A DNA stretch of 64,000 nucleotides, taken from NCBI RefSeq assembly GCF_001647285.1, contig NZ_LRML01000009.1, forward strand, positions 124,001-188,000, written 5' to 3'. How positions within the stretch are numbered: the stretch's first letter is position 1; every line of letters begins with the position of its first letter. Under the pieces are notes generated by a model, which had not been told where the DNA came from, made no database searches, and saw only the letters and a list, made by a program, of their open reading frames with translations. The translations under genes and the position numbers were made by a program. Source of the stretch: Rufibacter roseus (GTDB lineage Bacteria > Bacteroidota > Bacteroidia > Cytophagales > Hymenobacteraceae). Shown piece after piece: positions 48,612 through 57,610 of this stretch.

Positions 48612-50018
48612 ATGTTTGGCTTAGAGACAGGATTACTTGTTCTATTAATTCTTTGCCTGGCTGCCGCCTGCTTTTTCGAGTTTATCAACGGTTTTCATGA
48701 CACCGCCAATGCCGTAGCTACTGTTATTTACACCAACACCCTTCGTCCTTGGGCCGCGGTTATATGGTCTGGCTTCTGGAATTTTATTGGTGTTTTTGCT
48801 GGAGGTATTGGAGTGGCCATGGGCATTGTATATCTGTTACCTATTGAAACCCTGATAGACCAAGATGTTTGGCACGGAGTGGCTATGATAGGTGCTCTTT
48901 TGTTCAGCGCCATATTTTGGAACCTTGGAACCTGGTATTTAGGCTTGCCTTCGTCAAGTTCGCACACTTTGATTGGGTCTATATTAGGATTAGGTATCGG
49001 ATACTCTCTTTTACCAAGCACTACTGAAGCCACTTTTGCTTGGTCAGAAGCATCCAGAACAGGTTTGTCTTTAATTGTCTCTCCTATTCTTGGTTTTTCT
49101 TTGACCATTTTGCTAATGTTTGTGTTAAAGCGGTATGTGAAAAACAAGACCATTTTCAAGCAACCTCACAAACGCAAGCCCCCTCCCCTCTGGATTCGGT
49201 TAATTCTAATTATTACCTGCACCCTGGTTTCTTTTTTCCATGGCTCTAATGACGGTCAAAAAGGAGTTGGTTTGGTCATGCTTATTTTGATAGCCATTGT
49301 TCCTTCCTACTTTGCTCTGGACCACACCAGAAATCCGTTTGAGATGCAGCAGTCTATTGTTAAAGTAGAGAAAGGCTTGAACAGAATAGATCGTAATTCA
49401 TTGTCTGCGGCTAATGCACAGCAGTTAGACCAGTTAAAGGAAGAAGTTCATAAAATGATGGATCTTTTTGCTGCTTCCTCTGACATGCCTTCTCTAGCTG
49501 AAGATTCTCCTTTTAAGTTAAGACGCAATATTCTTGTTATTTCAACCAGAGCAGATAAGTTTCTGAATAACCCAAATGCTATGTTGAGTAAAGAAGAAAC
49601 ACAGTTGCTAAGAGAAGGAGTTACTGAAATGCGTTCATTCACTGAATACGCACCTGATTGGGTGTTGATGATGGTCGCTCTTTCGTTGGGTCTTGGTACT
49701 ATGGTTGGCTGGAAAAGAATTGTTAAAACTGTTGGTGAAAGAATTGGCAAGGAGCACCTGACATACGCCCAAGGAGCCTCTGCCGAATTTATGGCAGCCA
49801 GTGTAATTGGTTTTTCTACACTTATCTTTAAGTTACCGGTTAGCACAACACATATACTTTCTTCGGGAGTGGCCGGTAGTATGGTGGCAAACAAAGGAAT
49901 GAAAAATTTAAATCTTGAAACAGTACGAAACATCACTTTAGCTTGGTTTCTTACGTTACCCGTTTCAATGTTTTTGTCAGGGAGCCTTTTCTTTATTTTC
50001 AGGTGGCTTCTTGATTAG
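48612..50018 (+). CDS. PiT family inorganic phosphate transporter
   Basis: A low-affinity phosphate permease of 468 residues, driven by H+ or Na+. The two inverted PiT repeats are seen as FEFINGFHDTANAVATVIYTNTLRP (about 22-46) with LGLPSSSSHTLIGSILG (about 111-127), and as FFHGSNDGQKGVGLVMLIL (about 206-224) with KLPVSTTHILSSGVAG (about 414-429). Ten or so transmembrane helices. Between the halves lies a soluble helical insert of about 110 residues (FEMQQSIVKVEKGLNRIDRN to RSFTEYAPDW), resembling a PhoU/DUF47-like helical bundle. No separate DUF47 gene is adjacent, so the insert may replace it. Codon use is AT-richer than in 20-31 kb. Confidence 0.94.
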   Translation: MFGLETGLLVLLILCLAAACFFEFINGFHDTANAVATVIYTNTLRPWAAVIWSGFWNFIGVFAGGIGVAMGIVYLLPIETLIDQDVWHGVAMIGALLFSAIFWNLGTWYLGLPSSSSHTLIGSILGLGIGYSLLPSTTEATFAWSEASRTGLSLIVSPILGFSLTILLMFVLKRYVKNKTIFKQPHKRKPPPLWIRLILIITCTLVSFFHGSNDGQKGVGLVMLILIAIVPSYFALDHTRNPFEMQQSIVKVEKGLNRIDRNSLSAANAQQLDQLKEEVHKMMDLFAASSDMPSLAEDSPFKLRRNILVISTRADKFLNNPNAMLSKEETQLLREGVTEMRSFTEYAPDWVLMMVALSLGLGTMVGWKRIVKTVGERIGKEHLTYAQGASAEFMAASVIGFSTLIFKLPVSTTHILSSGVAGSMVANKGMKNLNLETVRNITLAWFLTLPVSMFLSGSLFFIFRWLLD

Positions 50019-50041
50019 CTATAATCTTACATAATCATCAT

Positions 50042-50075
50042 AAAAATGCCCCTGTGTTCCTACAGGGGCATTTTT
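50042..50075 (+). terminator. Terminator of the PiT gene
   Basis: A 14-bp stem AAAAATGCCCCTGT (50042-50055) with ACAGGGGCATTTTT (50062-50075), 23 bases past the stop. Confidence 0.85.
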
Positions 50076-50262
50076 GTTAGCCTTATTTATTAATGATCTG
50101 CACTTCCAATTGCTACTTCTTTTCTCTTAAATATATTTCATTATGTATTGAGACATTCATTTAGAGATTTATTTCATCATTGTGTCAATAGAGCTTTACC
50201 GAGGCTAAACTTTTAGCGTATGTACTTAACATTACCGTAACATTAGGACCATTATCTTATAG

Positions 50263-50270
50263 TAATTTTG
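50263..50270 (+). promoter_or_regulatory. Candidate -7 box for the PiT-like gene
   Basis: TAATTTTG, 30 bases upstream of the ATG at 50301, fits TAnnTTTG. It shows that the gene probably has its own promoter past the PiT terminator. Confidence 0.4.
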
Positions 50271-50300
50271 CAGGAACAAAAATTCTAACTCACTCATTTA

Positions 50301-51440
50301 ATGGCTAAAAGAAGAAAGGGAAAGGGTTCATTAGTACCCGCCCAACCCTACAAATTCAGGAAACGGACTGGTTTGCTGGATATCGTGCTCCGAAAAGAAA
50401 AGCCCTTCCTGTATTTCATTGCCTTTGCCCTTATTCTGTCTGGTATTATTTATCCGTATACTCCTGTGGCTATGTGGGTAGGTTTTGCATTTGCCGGCTA
50501 CTCAGCCATTGCCAATGACAGTATTCAGACCATTGGTACTTTCATAGTTTCCAATGAAGACAAGAAGTGGTACTGGCAGTGGCTCTTTATGGGCGGTATT
50601 TTTCTGGCTACTGTTTTTTACAGCTGGTATGTCTTTAACGGAGATGTTACCTACCAGCGTTTAGCCTCTAAAGGGTTTGCAGATACCCCAGAGAACTTTG
50701 TGTATCTGCAGTTGGCTGCCCCAGTTATTCTTTTGCTGCTTACACGCTTCAGAATACCTGTATCTACCACTTTCATGCTTTTGAGTGTATTCACCATTGA
50801 CTCAGGTGCGATATTTAGCATGGTGAATAAGAGCTTGATGGGTTATGTGGCTGCGTTTGTAGCTGCTTTACTTATCTATCTGCTTCTTTCAAAGGTCTTG
50901 AAGAGGCTTGTTAAAGGCCAGGCTCACAATGCCTGGATCTGGGCTCAGTGGATTATCAGTGGCTTCTTGTGGCATACATGGCTGGCTCAGGACTTGGCCA
51001 ACATTGCGGTATATCTGCCCCGTCAGTTGAACGTTTGGGAATTTGTAGCCTTCGCAAGCTTTATTTTCTTCGGGTTGGCATACCTGTTCTACATGCGTGG
51101 AGAGAAAATCCAAAATATTATCAATGAGAAATCTGAGGTAAGAGACGTACGCAGTGCTACTATCATTGACTTAGTGTATTCTATTATTCTTTACTACTTC
51201 AAAGAGATAAACAACATTCCTATGAGTACAACATGGGTGTTTGTGGGTCTGTTAGCGGGTAGAGAACTCGGAATTCGCATCAGATCAAGAGAATCTACCT
51301 CAAAATTCTCTAAGACCTTTAAATTGATTGGACGCGATATCTTTTCAGTTTCTATAGGTTTAATTATTTCAGTAATTCTAGCCATTGCCATCAACCCAGC
51401 TATTCAGGCAGAAATAAAAGCTTTCCTCTTCGATGAATAG
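50301..51440 (+). CDS. Diverged PiT-like membrane protein of unknown substrate
   Basis: A 379-residue protein with about ten transmembrane helices after a basic N terminus (MAKRRKGKGSLVPAQPYKFRK). It keeps the skeleton of the PiT repeats: AGYSAIANDSIQTIGTFI (about 66-83) with RIPVSTTFMLLSVF, and WLAQDLANIAVYLP (about 225-238) with IPMSTTWVFVGLLAGRELG (near 310-328). The phosphate-binding GxND is changed to AND in the first half and to AQD in the second. It follows the PiT transporter on the same strand with its own promoter. It is likely a paralogue or distant homologue, perhaps carrying another anion. Substrate is not predictable. Confidence 0.75.
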   Translation: MAKRRKGKGSLVPAQPYKFRKRTGLLDIVLRKEKPFLYFIAFALILSGIIYPYTPVAMWVGFAFAGYSAIANDSIQTIGTFIVSNEDKKWYWQWLFMGGIFLATVFYSWYVFNGDVTYQRLASKGFADTPENFVYLQLAAPVILLLLTRFRIPVSTTFMLLSVFTIDSGAIFSMVNKSLMGYVAAFVAALLIYLLLSKVLKRLVKGQAHNAWIWAQWIISGFLWHTWLAQDLANIAVYLPRQLNVWEFVAFASFIFFGLAYLFYMRGEKIQNIINEKSEVRDVRSATIIDLVYSIILYYFKEINNIPMSTTWVFVGLLAGRELGIRIRSRESTSKFSKTFKLIGRDIFSVSIGLIISVILAIAINPAIQAEIKAFLFDE

Positions 51441-51453
51441 AGGTTAGCTTCTT

Positions 51454-51497
51454 AAAAAGAAAGAGCCCGCTGTATTTGCAGCGGGCTCTTTCTTTTT
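51454..51497 (+). terminator. Terminator of the PiT-like gene
   Basis: A 19-bp perfect stem (51454-51472 with 51479-51497), core GAGCCCGCTG, loop TATTTG, T run at the 3' side. Confidence 0.88.
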
Positions 51498-51535
51498 TAA
51501 GGTTTTTAAATAAAAACTCTTAAAACAACAGGTTG

Positions 51536-51585
51536 ATCACTATAAAAGAAAAGGCCGCAGTAGCGGCCTTTTCTTTTATAGTGAT
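51536..51585 (-). terminator. Terminator of the 51604-52113 gene, 23-bp perfect palindrome
   Basis: 51536-51558 pairs perfectly with 51563-51585 around AGTA. The core AAAAGGCCGC has T runs on both strands. It is directly next to the opposing terminator of the PiT-like gene, so the two transcripts are doubly insulated. Confidence 0.85.
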
Positions 51586-51603
51586 TATAATTAATCTTTC
51601 AGC

Positions 51604-52113
51604 TTAGCTGCCTGCTGGCCACAGCACCTCCAGATTATCATCCATGTGTACGCCAAAATTGACAGCTAACAGCTTCCCTTCTTCAAAATAAAGGTCAATC
51701 ATTTCTTTTTCGTAAGAAAGGCAGGTAACGTTGTTTTCAATCTTCTCTTTTTCTACCGACTGAACTCCATTGGCTTTGAACAAGTCTTCTACTTCCTGCA
51801 GGCTTAATTCAAAGATCTTCTTTCCCCACAGGGTTACGTTAGGGTTTGCCGTTTCTATGCAGCTCAAGCGGTAATCATCTTCTTTGTCAAAGTAAAAAGA
51901 GAAGCCGGTGTCCCAGTAGTTGAACGCCTTGTGCTCAAACTCATCTTCCTCGCTAGACTCTTCAATTTCCTCAGGCTCTCCCATGATGTCTTCTACCTGC
52001 TCCATGCTTAACCCAAAGGTCAAGTCCCCTATCCCGCGGCCGAGCTGTATTTCATTATCAAATTGCTGTTTTTCTAATTCCATGGTAATTGCTCTTTCGT
52101 CTGTTTTTGACAT
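51604..52113 (-). CDS. Conserved hypothetical acidic protein
   Basis: The start is placed at the ATG at 52113 (MSKTDERAITMELEKQQFDN). A TTG seven codons earlier is the longer option, and the Met at MELEKQ is a shorter one. The 169-residue product is very acidic and cytosolic. GRGIGDLTFGLSMEQVEDIMGEPEEIEE resembles the first half of SmpA/OmlA-type or SMI1-type repeats, and the GKKIFELSLQEVEDLFKANGVQ segment near 105-125 looks like a second copy of the same unit. I recognise no function. It is monocistronic and downstream of the AT-rich DnaA-box cluster. Confidence 0.6.
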   Translation of the reverse strand: MSKTDERAITMELEKQQFDNEIQLGRGIGDLTFGLSMEQVEDIMGEPEEIEESSEEDEFEHKAFNYWDTGFSFYFDKEDDYRLSCIETANPNVTLWGKKIFELSLQEVEDLFKANGVQSVEKEKIENNVTCLSYEKEMIDLYFEEGKLLAVNFGVHMDDNLEVLWPAGS

Positions 52114-52139
52114 GATTTTTATAAAACTAGTCAAAAATA

Positions 52140-52685
52140 GATTTTAATCAACATTAAATCTGACTAAACGCGCTGCTTCATTTTTCACTCGCGCCCCAGC
52201 TCCCCTTTCTCTTGCTTGATTTGGGCGGCTTTTCCCACTTTTCCACGAAGTCCACTTGATATCTATTATAAATCAATTTTTCTTAAAAAGAATCTTTTTC
52301 ATCATTAGGCCTGTGCACAAGTGGATAAGTGGATCAGATGAAACTTTATCCCCGCTTCTGTTTATAAAAAGCATATACATTCACATTCCTTAATTTTTAT
52401 GTGGATTCTTCTTCTTTATTGATCAATGAGTTATCTGTGATTTCCACTTTTTCACATTTGGCTTGGTGTATAAAGCTCCAAACTTATGAGCACGTGCATA
52501 ACTCTTCATTTTTGTGAATCTTATTCACCTTTTCTCACATTTTGACTCTCGCTCCGGTTGTTGAGCCTTAATGGTTCTTGTGTTATCAGACTTTTGCCCT
52601 TGTTTTCCCGAACTTTCTCCACATTTATCCACGTTGTTTCCACTTGTTGTGGAGACCTCTCTTTTTTTGGCTTTCTATTTTTATT
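52140..52685. other. Gene-free AT-rich cluster of DnaA-box-like 9-mers, candidate oriC
   Basis: Taking TTWTNCACA and its complement with at most one mismatch, I count about nine sites: 52239-52247, 52312-52320, 52320-52328, 52448-52456 (exact), 52493-52501, 52521-52529, 52531-52539, 52615-52623 and 52625-52633. About one would be expected by chance. The stretch lacks open frames and is AT-rich, and mnmG (gidA), often an oriC neighbour, lies 2.6 kb away. Against it: the genes on both sides are mostly on the minus strand, with no divergence around this point, and dnaA is not in the window. Confidence 0.4.
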
Positions 52686-54287
52686 CTAGAAGCTGATAGG
52701 GTTATCTTCTACTATTTCCCAATTGCTTCTGATCTCAAATTTTGCTGGGTGTAGAATAACTGGTTCTGGTAATTGGCGTTTGGCTAGATCTCCGTTGTCC
52801 CAGACACCATTGTTGTTTTTGTCTACCAGTATACGAACTTGATACGTTCCTGGCTGTAGGTTGTCCCACTTCACCGTTTTCTTATTTCTTGTTTCCCTTA
52901 CTATTTTATTGTCTTTTAGTAGCTGTACATTGAAACTTGTTTCTTCAGTTTTCAAATTAATTTTTAGACTACCCACATTTGCCCTATCTGCTACCTGTAT
53001 TGTTTGTGTAGAGGCATTAAAAGGAAGTCCGCTAAAGGGCACAATTTTAGTTGTGTCAATCTGCACTTTCATTTCTTTTGCAGCCGTTAGAGGCATTAAT
53101 ATGCTCAGTTCTGTTTGGTCTTGGTTGAACTTCAGCTGTTCTGCACTCTTTGTTGTGATTGTTGTTGCGGAGTCTGCAATGATGGTAACTGCCCCTTCTG
53201 TATTGACTAATGTGGCTGGAACTTCAAATCTTAATTTTAGTGTATCACCTGGAACTATGGAGGTTCCATTGCTTATCTGGAAGCTTTTTATTGATCTTCC
53301 TAATCTGTTTCCTGCCAATCTTATTCCTACGGTATCTATTTTAGTGTTGCCGGCACTGTCTTGAGCTTCAATAAGCCATCTATTTTCATCTGCGGAATTT
53401 GGAAAGAGACGCAATGTTTTACCTGAGTTAACCAGCAACCATTTTAGCTCAGTTGTATTTTCTGGATTTATCTTATTTATGCTCACTCTGGCTATTCCTT
53501 CAGTGTATTCTATATCATACGCGTCAGCATAACTTTTTCTGCTTAAAGCTATTGGCTTTGTCTTGTCTTGGTAATGCAGTTTTAAGTCGACATCTGTTAC
53601 GGTAGGCTCTATTGCAATTGAATCTTGTGTGAAGGCAATGGCTTCCTTTTCATTGTCATACTGCAGGTTATTGTTTATTTCAGTTAATGCATAGATGTAG
53701 TAATTTCCTCGCTTCACGTAGTTGAACTGGAATACACCACTAGAGTCTGTTTGAGTAACATAAAGTGGTTTACCTCTTTTAACCTGACCTGTATCACTAG
53801 CTGGATATAACAAGACGCTTGCCTCCTTAGGTGGCGTTGCATTGAATACATAACTAACTTTCCCGCTAACCTGGCCAGAATCTAAAAAATTACCGGTACT
53901 AAAGGTTAATACAACACCTTTTGCTGCATTTTTCTCTGTAATGTCGGTTATGCTTTTTCTGAAGTTAAGACTATAGGTGGTGTTTTCTTGCCAAGGTTTA
54001 GCAAAAGTAAGTTCAACGGTACCGTCTTTTATTTTTGTTTTATAGGTATTATCAGTGAAAGGAGCTATCAATAACTGACGCGCCAGATCAGGTGCCTGAA
54101 TGGCTTCATCAAAAACGAGCACTATTTTTTCCGGGTTTACATTGGTTGTTCCATTCTTAGGATTTGACATTACCAATTTTGGTGGCTCTAAATCCCTTGG
54201 CCCTCCATCTGGGCTTCCAATGCTTGCGCAGCCGTATATAATCAATAAGCATATGCCTATACATGCGTTTATTACCTGATTTTTCAT
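52686..54287 (-). CDS. Lipoprotein with Ig-like (SbsA/Big_5) domain
   Basis: A 533-residue lipoprotein with signal MKNQVINACIGICLLIIYGC (lipidated Cys20). The next stretch ASIGSPDGGPRDLEPPKLVMSNPKNGTTNVNPEKIVLVFDEAIQ (about 21-64) is the start of a bacterial Ig-like domain (Big_5) common in large Bacteroidetes lipoproteins. A second module (SGQVSGKVSYVFNATPPKEASVLLYPASD, about 137-165) looks like a carboxypeptidase-regulatory or Ig fold, and the C terminus has repeated beta-strands with NNNGVWDNGDLAKRQLPEP. Probably an envelope protein of unknown role. It lies just downstream of the methyltransferase gene, with a hairpin between them. Confidence 0.75.
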   Translation of the reverse strand: MKNQVINACIGICLLIIYGCASIGSPDGGPRDLEPPKLVMSNPKNGTTNVNPEKIVLVFDEAIQAPDLARQLLIAPFTDNTYKTKIKDGTVELTFAKPWQENTTYSLNFRKSITDITEKNAAKGVVLTFSTGNFLDSGQVSGKVSYVFNATPPKEASVLLYPASDTGQVKRGKPLYVTQTDSSGVFQFNYVKRGNYYIYALTEINNNLQYDNEKEAIAFTQDSIAIEPTVTDVDLKLHYQDKTKPIALSRKSYADAYDIEYTEGIARVSINKINPENTTELKWLLVNSGKTLRLFPNSADENRWLIEAQDSAGNTKIDTVGIRLAGNRLGRSIKSFQISNGTSIVPGDTLKLRFEVPATLVNTEGAVTIIADSATTITTKSAEQLKFNQDQTELSILMPLTAAKEMKVQIDTTKIVPFSGLPFNASTQTIQVADRANVGSLKINLKTEETSFNVQLLKDNKIVRETRNKKTVKWDNLQPGTYQVRILVDKNNNGVWDNGDLAKRQLPEPVILHPAKFEIRSNWEIVEDNPISF

Positions 54288-54305
54288 TTTTTGCTTTAAA
54301 ATGGA

Positions 54306-54337
54306 AATGACCTTATAGCCTAAACTATAAGGTCATT
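54306..54337 (-). terminator. Hairpin between the methyltransferase and lipoprotein genes
   Basis: A 13-bp perfect stem AATGACCTTATAG (54306-54318) with CTATAAGGTCATT (54325-54337), 20 bases past the methyltransferase stop. No strong T run follows, so it may be a weak terminator or an mRNA-stabilising stem. Confidence 0.55.
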
Positions 54338-54357
54338 GTACTTAGTGTGTTTTACTT

Positions 54358-55245
54358 TTATCTTTTCTCTGCAATAAAAATTTGGCTTGAGTAAGAGTTA
54401 TCGTTCTTAGCACCGTACAGATTTGACCTGAACCCAGTAAAGAATGAACCCAGCATTTTTGTTTGCCCGTGGCGGTACTTTTCGCTTAGTATACTTACGT
54501 AGTAAGCATCCCATTTCATTGGAAGTACTTCTTTCAAGTGCAGTTTATGTTTTTTAAATAAACGCTGCATACTTGCTTTATTAAAGTGGTAAAGGTGGCG
54601 GGGTACATCATATGCCGCCCAATCTGCTCCATATTTTTTGGCATCGTAAGAATCAGCATTAGGGACAGCAATGATCAAATGCCCTCCCTTTTTTGTTGCT
54701 TTTATGAGAGCTTGAAGCGTTTCATTCAACGTGTGCACGTGTTCTAAAACATGCCATAGGGTCACTACCTCAAAGCTTTCTGTTTCTAATTCCTCAAGTT
54801 TGCCTCGGTACAGCGGCTTTCCTAATTTTTCTTCAGTTTGCTGTCTAGCCACTTCATTGGGCTCAATCCCTTCAACTTTCCAGTCTTGTTTTTGGCATGC
54901 CTGTAGAAAGTACCCCACTCCGCATCCATAATCTAAAATGGATCCTTTGTTTCCTAAACGGTTTATCAACTCCACTTTCCGCCGTACTGCCATTGATCTA
55001 ACCAAGCGGTAAGTTTTGTTTAAAAGACCTTTGCTAGTGTCTGAGTGCGAAATATATCCTTCAGATTCATAGTAGGGTCCTATGCTCTCTTCATTCGGTC
55101 GCGGATTAGTAAACTTTAAGCCGCAGTTCTCGCACTGTACTATCACAAAGCTTTCCTGGCTTACACTTTTGTCTTTTACTACTAGAAAATTCTTAAAATC
55201 TGTTTTGGAACAAATGGGGCAAAGGTCTAGCCGTTCGTAGCTCAT
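54358..55245 (-). CDS. Class I SAM-dependent methyltransferase with zinc-ribbon head
   Basis: A 295-residue protein. The N terminus CPICSKTDFKNFLVVKD followed by VQCENCGLKFTNPRPNEESI (about 34-53) forms a four-cysteine zinc ribbon, then comes a Rossmann methyltransferase core with motif I SILDYGCGVGYFLQAC (about 102-117), EGIEPNEVA, VVTLWHVLEHVHTLNETLQALIKATKKGGHLIIAVPN and DVPRHLYHFNKASMQRLFKKH. Such zinc-ribbon methyltransferases act in cell-surface polysaccharide or lipid modification. The substrate is unknown. Its start lies one base after the mnmG stop, so it is the last gene of the operon. Confidence 0.88.
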   Translation of the reverse strand: MSYERLDLCPICSKTDFKNFLVVKDKSVSQESFVIVQCENCGLKFTNPRPNEESIGPYYESEGYISHSDTSKGLLNKTYRLVRSMAVRRKVELINRLGNKGSILDYGCGVGYFLQACQKQDWKVEGIEPNEVARQQTEEKLGKPLYRGKLEELETESFEVVTLWHVLEHVHTLNETLQALIKATKKGGHLIIAVPNADSYDAKKYGADWAAYDVPRHLYHFNKASMQRLFKKHKLHLKEVLPMKWDAYYVSILSEKYRHGQTKMLGSFFTGFRSNLYGAKNDNSYSSQIFIAEKR

Positions 55246-55246
55246 T

Positions 55247-57109
55247 CTATTTTCCTAAATACACCATCAAAATGGAGATATCTGCCGGAGATACGCCACT
55301 GATGCGTGATGCTTGTCCTAAGGTTTCTGGCTGTACTTTCAGTAACTTTTCACGTGCCTCATTTGAAAGCGCGGTAATAGCTTTATAGTCTAGCCGGTCT
55401 TTAATGCGATAATTCTCCAGTTCCTCCATTTTAGAGGCCATCTGGTTTTCCTTCTCAATATAGCTGGCGTATTTTAAAAGAATAACCGCCTGCTCTAAAC
55501 TTTCTGGTAAATATTTACTCAGGTATAGATTCAGGCTTTCAGAAGAGGCCAATAAATGCTCCAACTCCACGTTTGGCCGCTTTAACAGATTACCCGCTTT
55601 GGCTCTTTCGCTGATTGGCGCGGAATCCAGAGAAAGCAGCATTGCATTTACCTCCTCCGGCTCAATTCCTTTCTGCTGTAGATATGCCAGTACTTCCTGC
55701 GTTTCCTGTTTTTTGCGATTTACCTTCTGCAGACGCTCTTCTGAAGCTAATCCTAAATTATAGCCTTTTTCAGTTAAGCGAAGATCTGCATTGTCTTGAC
55801 GCAAAAGAATCCTGTGCTCAGCACGCGAGGTAAACATTCGGTAAGGCTCATTGGTACCTTTGTTCACCAAATCATCTATCAATACGCCTATATACGCCTC
55901 TGATCTTTTCAAAACAAACGGCTCTGCGTTATGCACCTTATTATGGGCGTTAATTCCCGCCATAAGACCTTGGCAAGCCGCTTCTTCGTAACCAGTGGTA
56001 CCATTGATTTGACCTGCAAAGTAAAGGTTATCCACAAGCTTGGTTTCCAATGTTAGGTTCAATTGGGTTGGCGGGAAGAAGTCATACTCTATGGCATAAC
56101 CAGGGCGGAACATCTTTGCATTTTCGAAACCTGGTATCTCACGAAGCGCTTTAAACTGCACATCTTCCGGCAATGAGCTAGAGAAACCATTTACATACAC
56201 CTCTACCGTATTCCATCCTTCTGGCTCTACAAATATCTGGTGACGGTCGCGTTCTGCAAATCGGTTGATTTTATCTTCGATAGATGGGCAATAGCGTGGG
56301 CCTAAACCTTGAATTCGTCCTTGAAACATAGGTGATTTTTCAAACCCTGTTTTAAGAATCTCGTGAACTTTAGAATTGGTATAGGTAATGTAGCAGCTTC
56401 TTTGGTTTGATAAAGCTTGCGTATCAGTGTAAGAGAACTTATTAGGATTTTCATCTCCTTTCTGCTCTTCCATAGCTTCGTAGTTCAGGCTGCGACCATC
56501 CACTCTTGGCGGTGTTCCGGTTTTCATTCGCCCTGCCTCAAAGCCTAACGACACCAGCTGCTCAGTTATACCTTTAGCAGATTTCTCTGCGGCCCTTCCG
56601 CCTCCTAATCTTTTCTCGCCAATATGGATAATGCCGTTCAGGAATGTACCGTTTGTGAGTACCACCGCTTTGGCTCTTATTTCTAAGCCTAGGCTAGTTT
56701 TTACTCCTACTGCTTTACCATCTTCCACTATTATCTCTGACACCATTTCTTGCCAGAAATCTACATTTGGTGTTTGCTCAAGAGCTATTCTCCACTCTTC
56801 AGCAAAACGCATTCGGTCGCTCTGAGCCCTTGGGCTCCACATAGCAGGGCCTTTGCTCATGTTCAGCATTCTGAACTGAATCATTGTTTTGTCGGTAATG
56901 ATTCCGCTCATGCCGCCCAAGGCATCCACTTCTCTTACTATTTGCCCTTTTGCCACGCCGCCCATAGCTGGGTTACATGACATTTGCGCAATTGTATTCA
57001 TGTTCATGGTAACGAGTAATACTTTCGATCCCATGGTGGCGGCCGCATGTGCTGCTTCACATCCGGCATGTCCCGCCCCTACAACTACTACATCATAACT
57101 TGTGAACAT
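55247..57109 (-). CDS. mnmG: tRNA uridine-5-carboxymethylaminomethyl modification enzyme MnmG (GidA)
   Basis: MnmG, with MnmE, installs the cmnm5 group at wobble U34 of several tRNAs. The 620-residue protein has the FAD-binding GAGHAGCEAAHAAATMG (11-27), NPAMGGVAKGQIVREVDALGG (about 46-66), TGTPPRVDGRSL and FAGQINGTTGYEEAACQGLMAGINA (about 368-392), and a C-terminal helical MnmE-binding domain (from about 550, YRIKDRLDYKAITALSNEAREKLLKVQPETLGQASRISGVSPADISILMVYL). mnmG often lies near the replication origin. Here the candidate origin is about 2.6 kb downstream. Gene length and motifs are normal. Confidence 0.97.
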   Translation of the reverse strand: MFTSYDVVVVGAGHAGCEAAHAAATMGSKVLLVTMNMNTIAQMSCNPAMGGVAKGQIVREVDALGGMSGIITDKTMIQFRMLNMSKGPAMWSPRAQSDRMRFAEEWRIALEQTPNVDFWQEMVSEIIVEDGKAVGVKTSLGLEIRAKAVVLTNGTFLNGIIHIGEKRLGGGRAAEKSAKGITEQLVSLGFEAGRMKTGTPPRVDGRSLNYEAMEEQKGDENPNKFSYTDTQALSNQRSCYITYTNSKVHEILKTGFEKSPMFQGRIQGLGPRYCPSIEDKINRFAERDRHQIFVEPEGWNTVEVYVNGFSSSLPEDVQFKALREIPGFENAKMFRPGYAIEYDFFPPTQLNLTLETKLVDNLYFAGQINGTTGYEEAACQGLMAGINAHNKVHNAEPFVLKRSEAYIGVLIDDLVNKGTNEPYRMFTSRAEHRILLRQDNADLRLTEKGYNLGLASEERLQKVNRKKQETQEVLAYLQQKGIEPEEVNAMLLSLDSAPISERAKAGNLLKRPNVELEHLLASSESLNLYLSKYLPESLEQAVILLKYASYIEKENQMASKMEELENYRIKDRLDYKAITALSNEAREKLLKVQPETLGQASRISGVSPADISILMVYLGK

Positions 57110-57178
57110 TGTGTGGATTACTATTATGTTTCACGTGAACATTGTTGATAACTGAGGTAAAACTATAGAAAGCGGTGT

Positions 57179-57610
57179 TTATAACTGAAGCATTTCTAAA
57201 CACTCATCTTCCTTAGAACGCATTAGAGCTTGTTTTTCTTCTGATTTGTCTTCATAACCAAGTAAATGGAGTAGACCGTGCGCCATTACTCTATGAAGCT
57301 CCACTTCTGGAGTTATGTTGAAAGCAGCGGCATTATCAACAATACGGTCTATACTAATGAAAACATCACCTTCAATAACTCCTTCTATGTCGGAATTATC
57401 AAAGGTGATGACATCAGTGAGCGTGTCATGCTCTAAGTATTCTACATTCATCTGATGAAGATATTCATCAGAACAAAAAATGTAGTTTAAAGATTCTAAC
57501 TCGAAGGAATATTTTGAGATAATTTCAAAAAGCCATTCCTTAATCTTTGCCTCATCTTTTACTTCAAACTCCACATCCTCGGCAAAGAATTCAATGGGTA
57601 ACTCAGGCAT
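57179..57610 (-). CDS. ybeY: Endoribonuclease YbeY
   Basis: YbeY is a zinc-dependent single-strand endoribonuclease involved in 16S rRNA maturation and ribosome quality control. The 143-residue protein starts at ATG 57610. Sequence LNYIFCSDEYLHQMNVEYLEHDTLTDVITFDNSDIEGVIEGDVFISIDRIVDNA is the family core, and HRVMAHGLLHLLGYEDKSEEKQ carries the metal site. In E. coli the motif ends GYDH with three His ligands. Here the third position is Asp (GYED), as I believe is usual in Bacteroidetes. The gene overlaps the HATPase gene by eight bases and precedes mnmG. Confidence 0.93.
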   Translation of the reverse strand: MPELPIEFFAEDVEFEVKDEAKIKEWLFEIISKYSFELESLNYIFCSDEYLHQMNVEYLEHDTLTDVITFDNSDIEGVIEGDVFISIDRIVDNAAAFNITPEVELHRVMAHGLLHLLGYEDKSEEKQALMRSKEDECLEMLQL

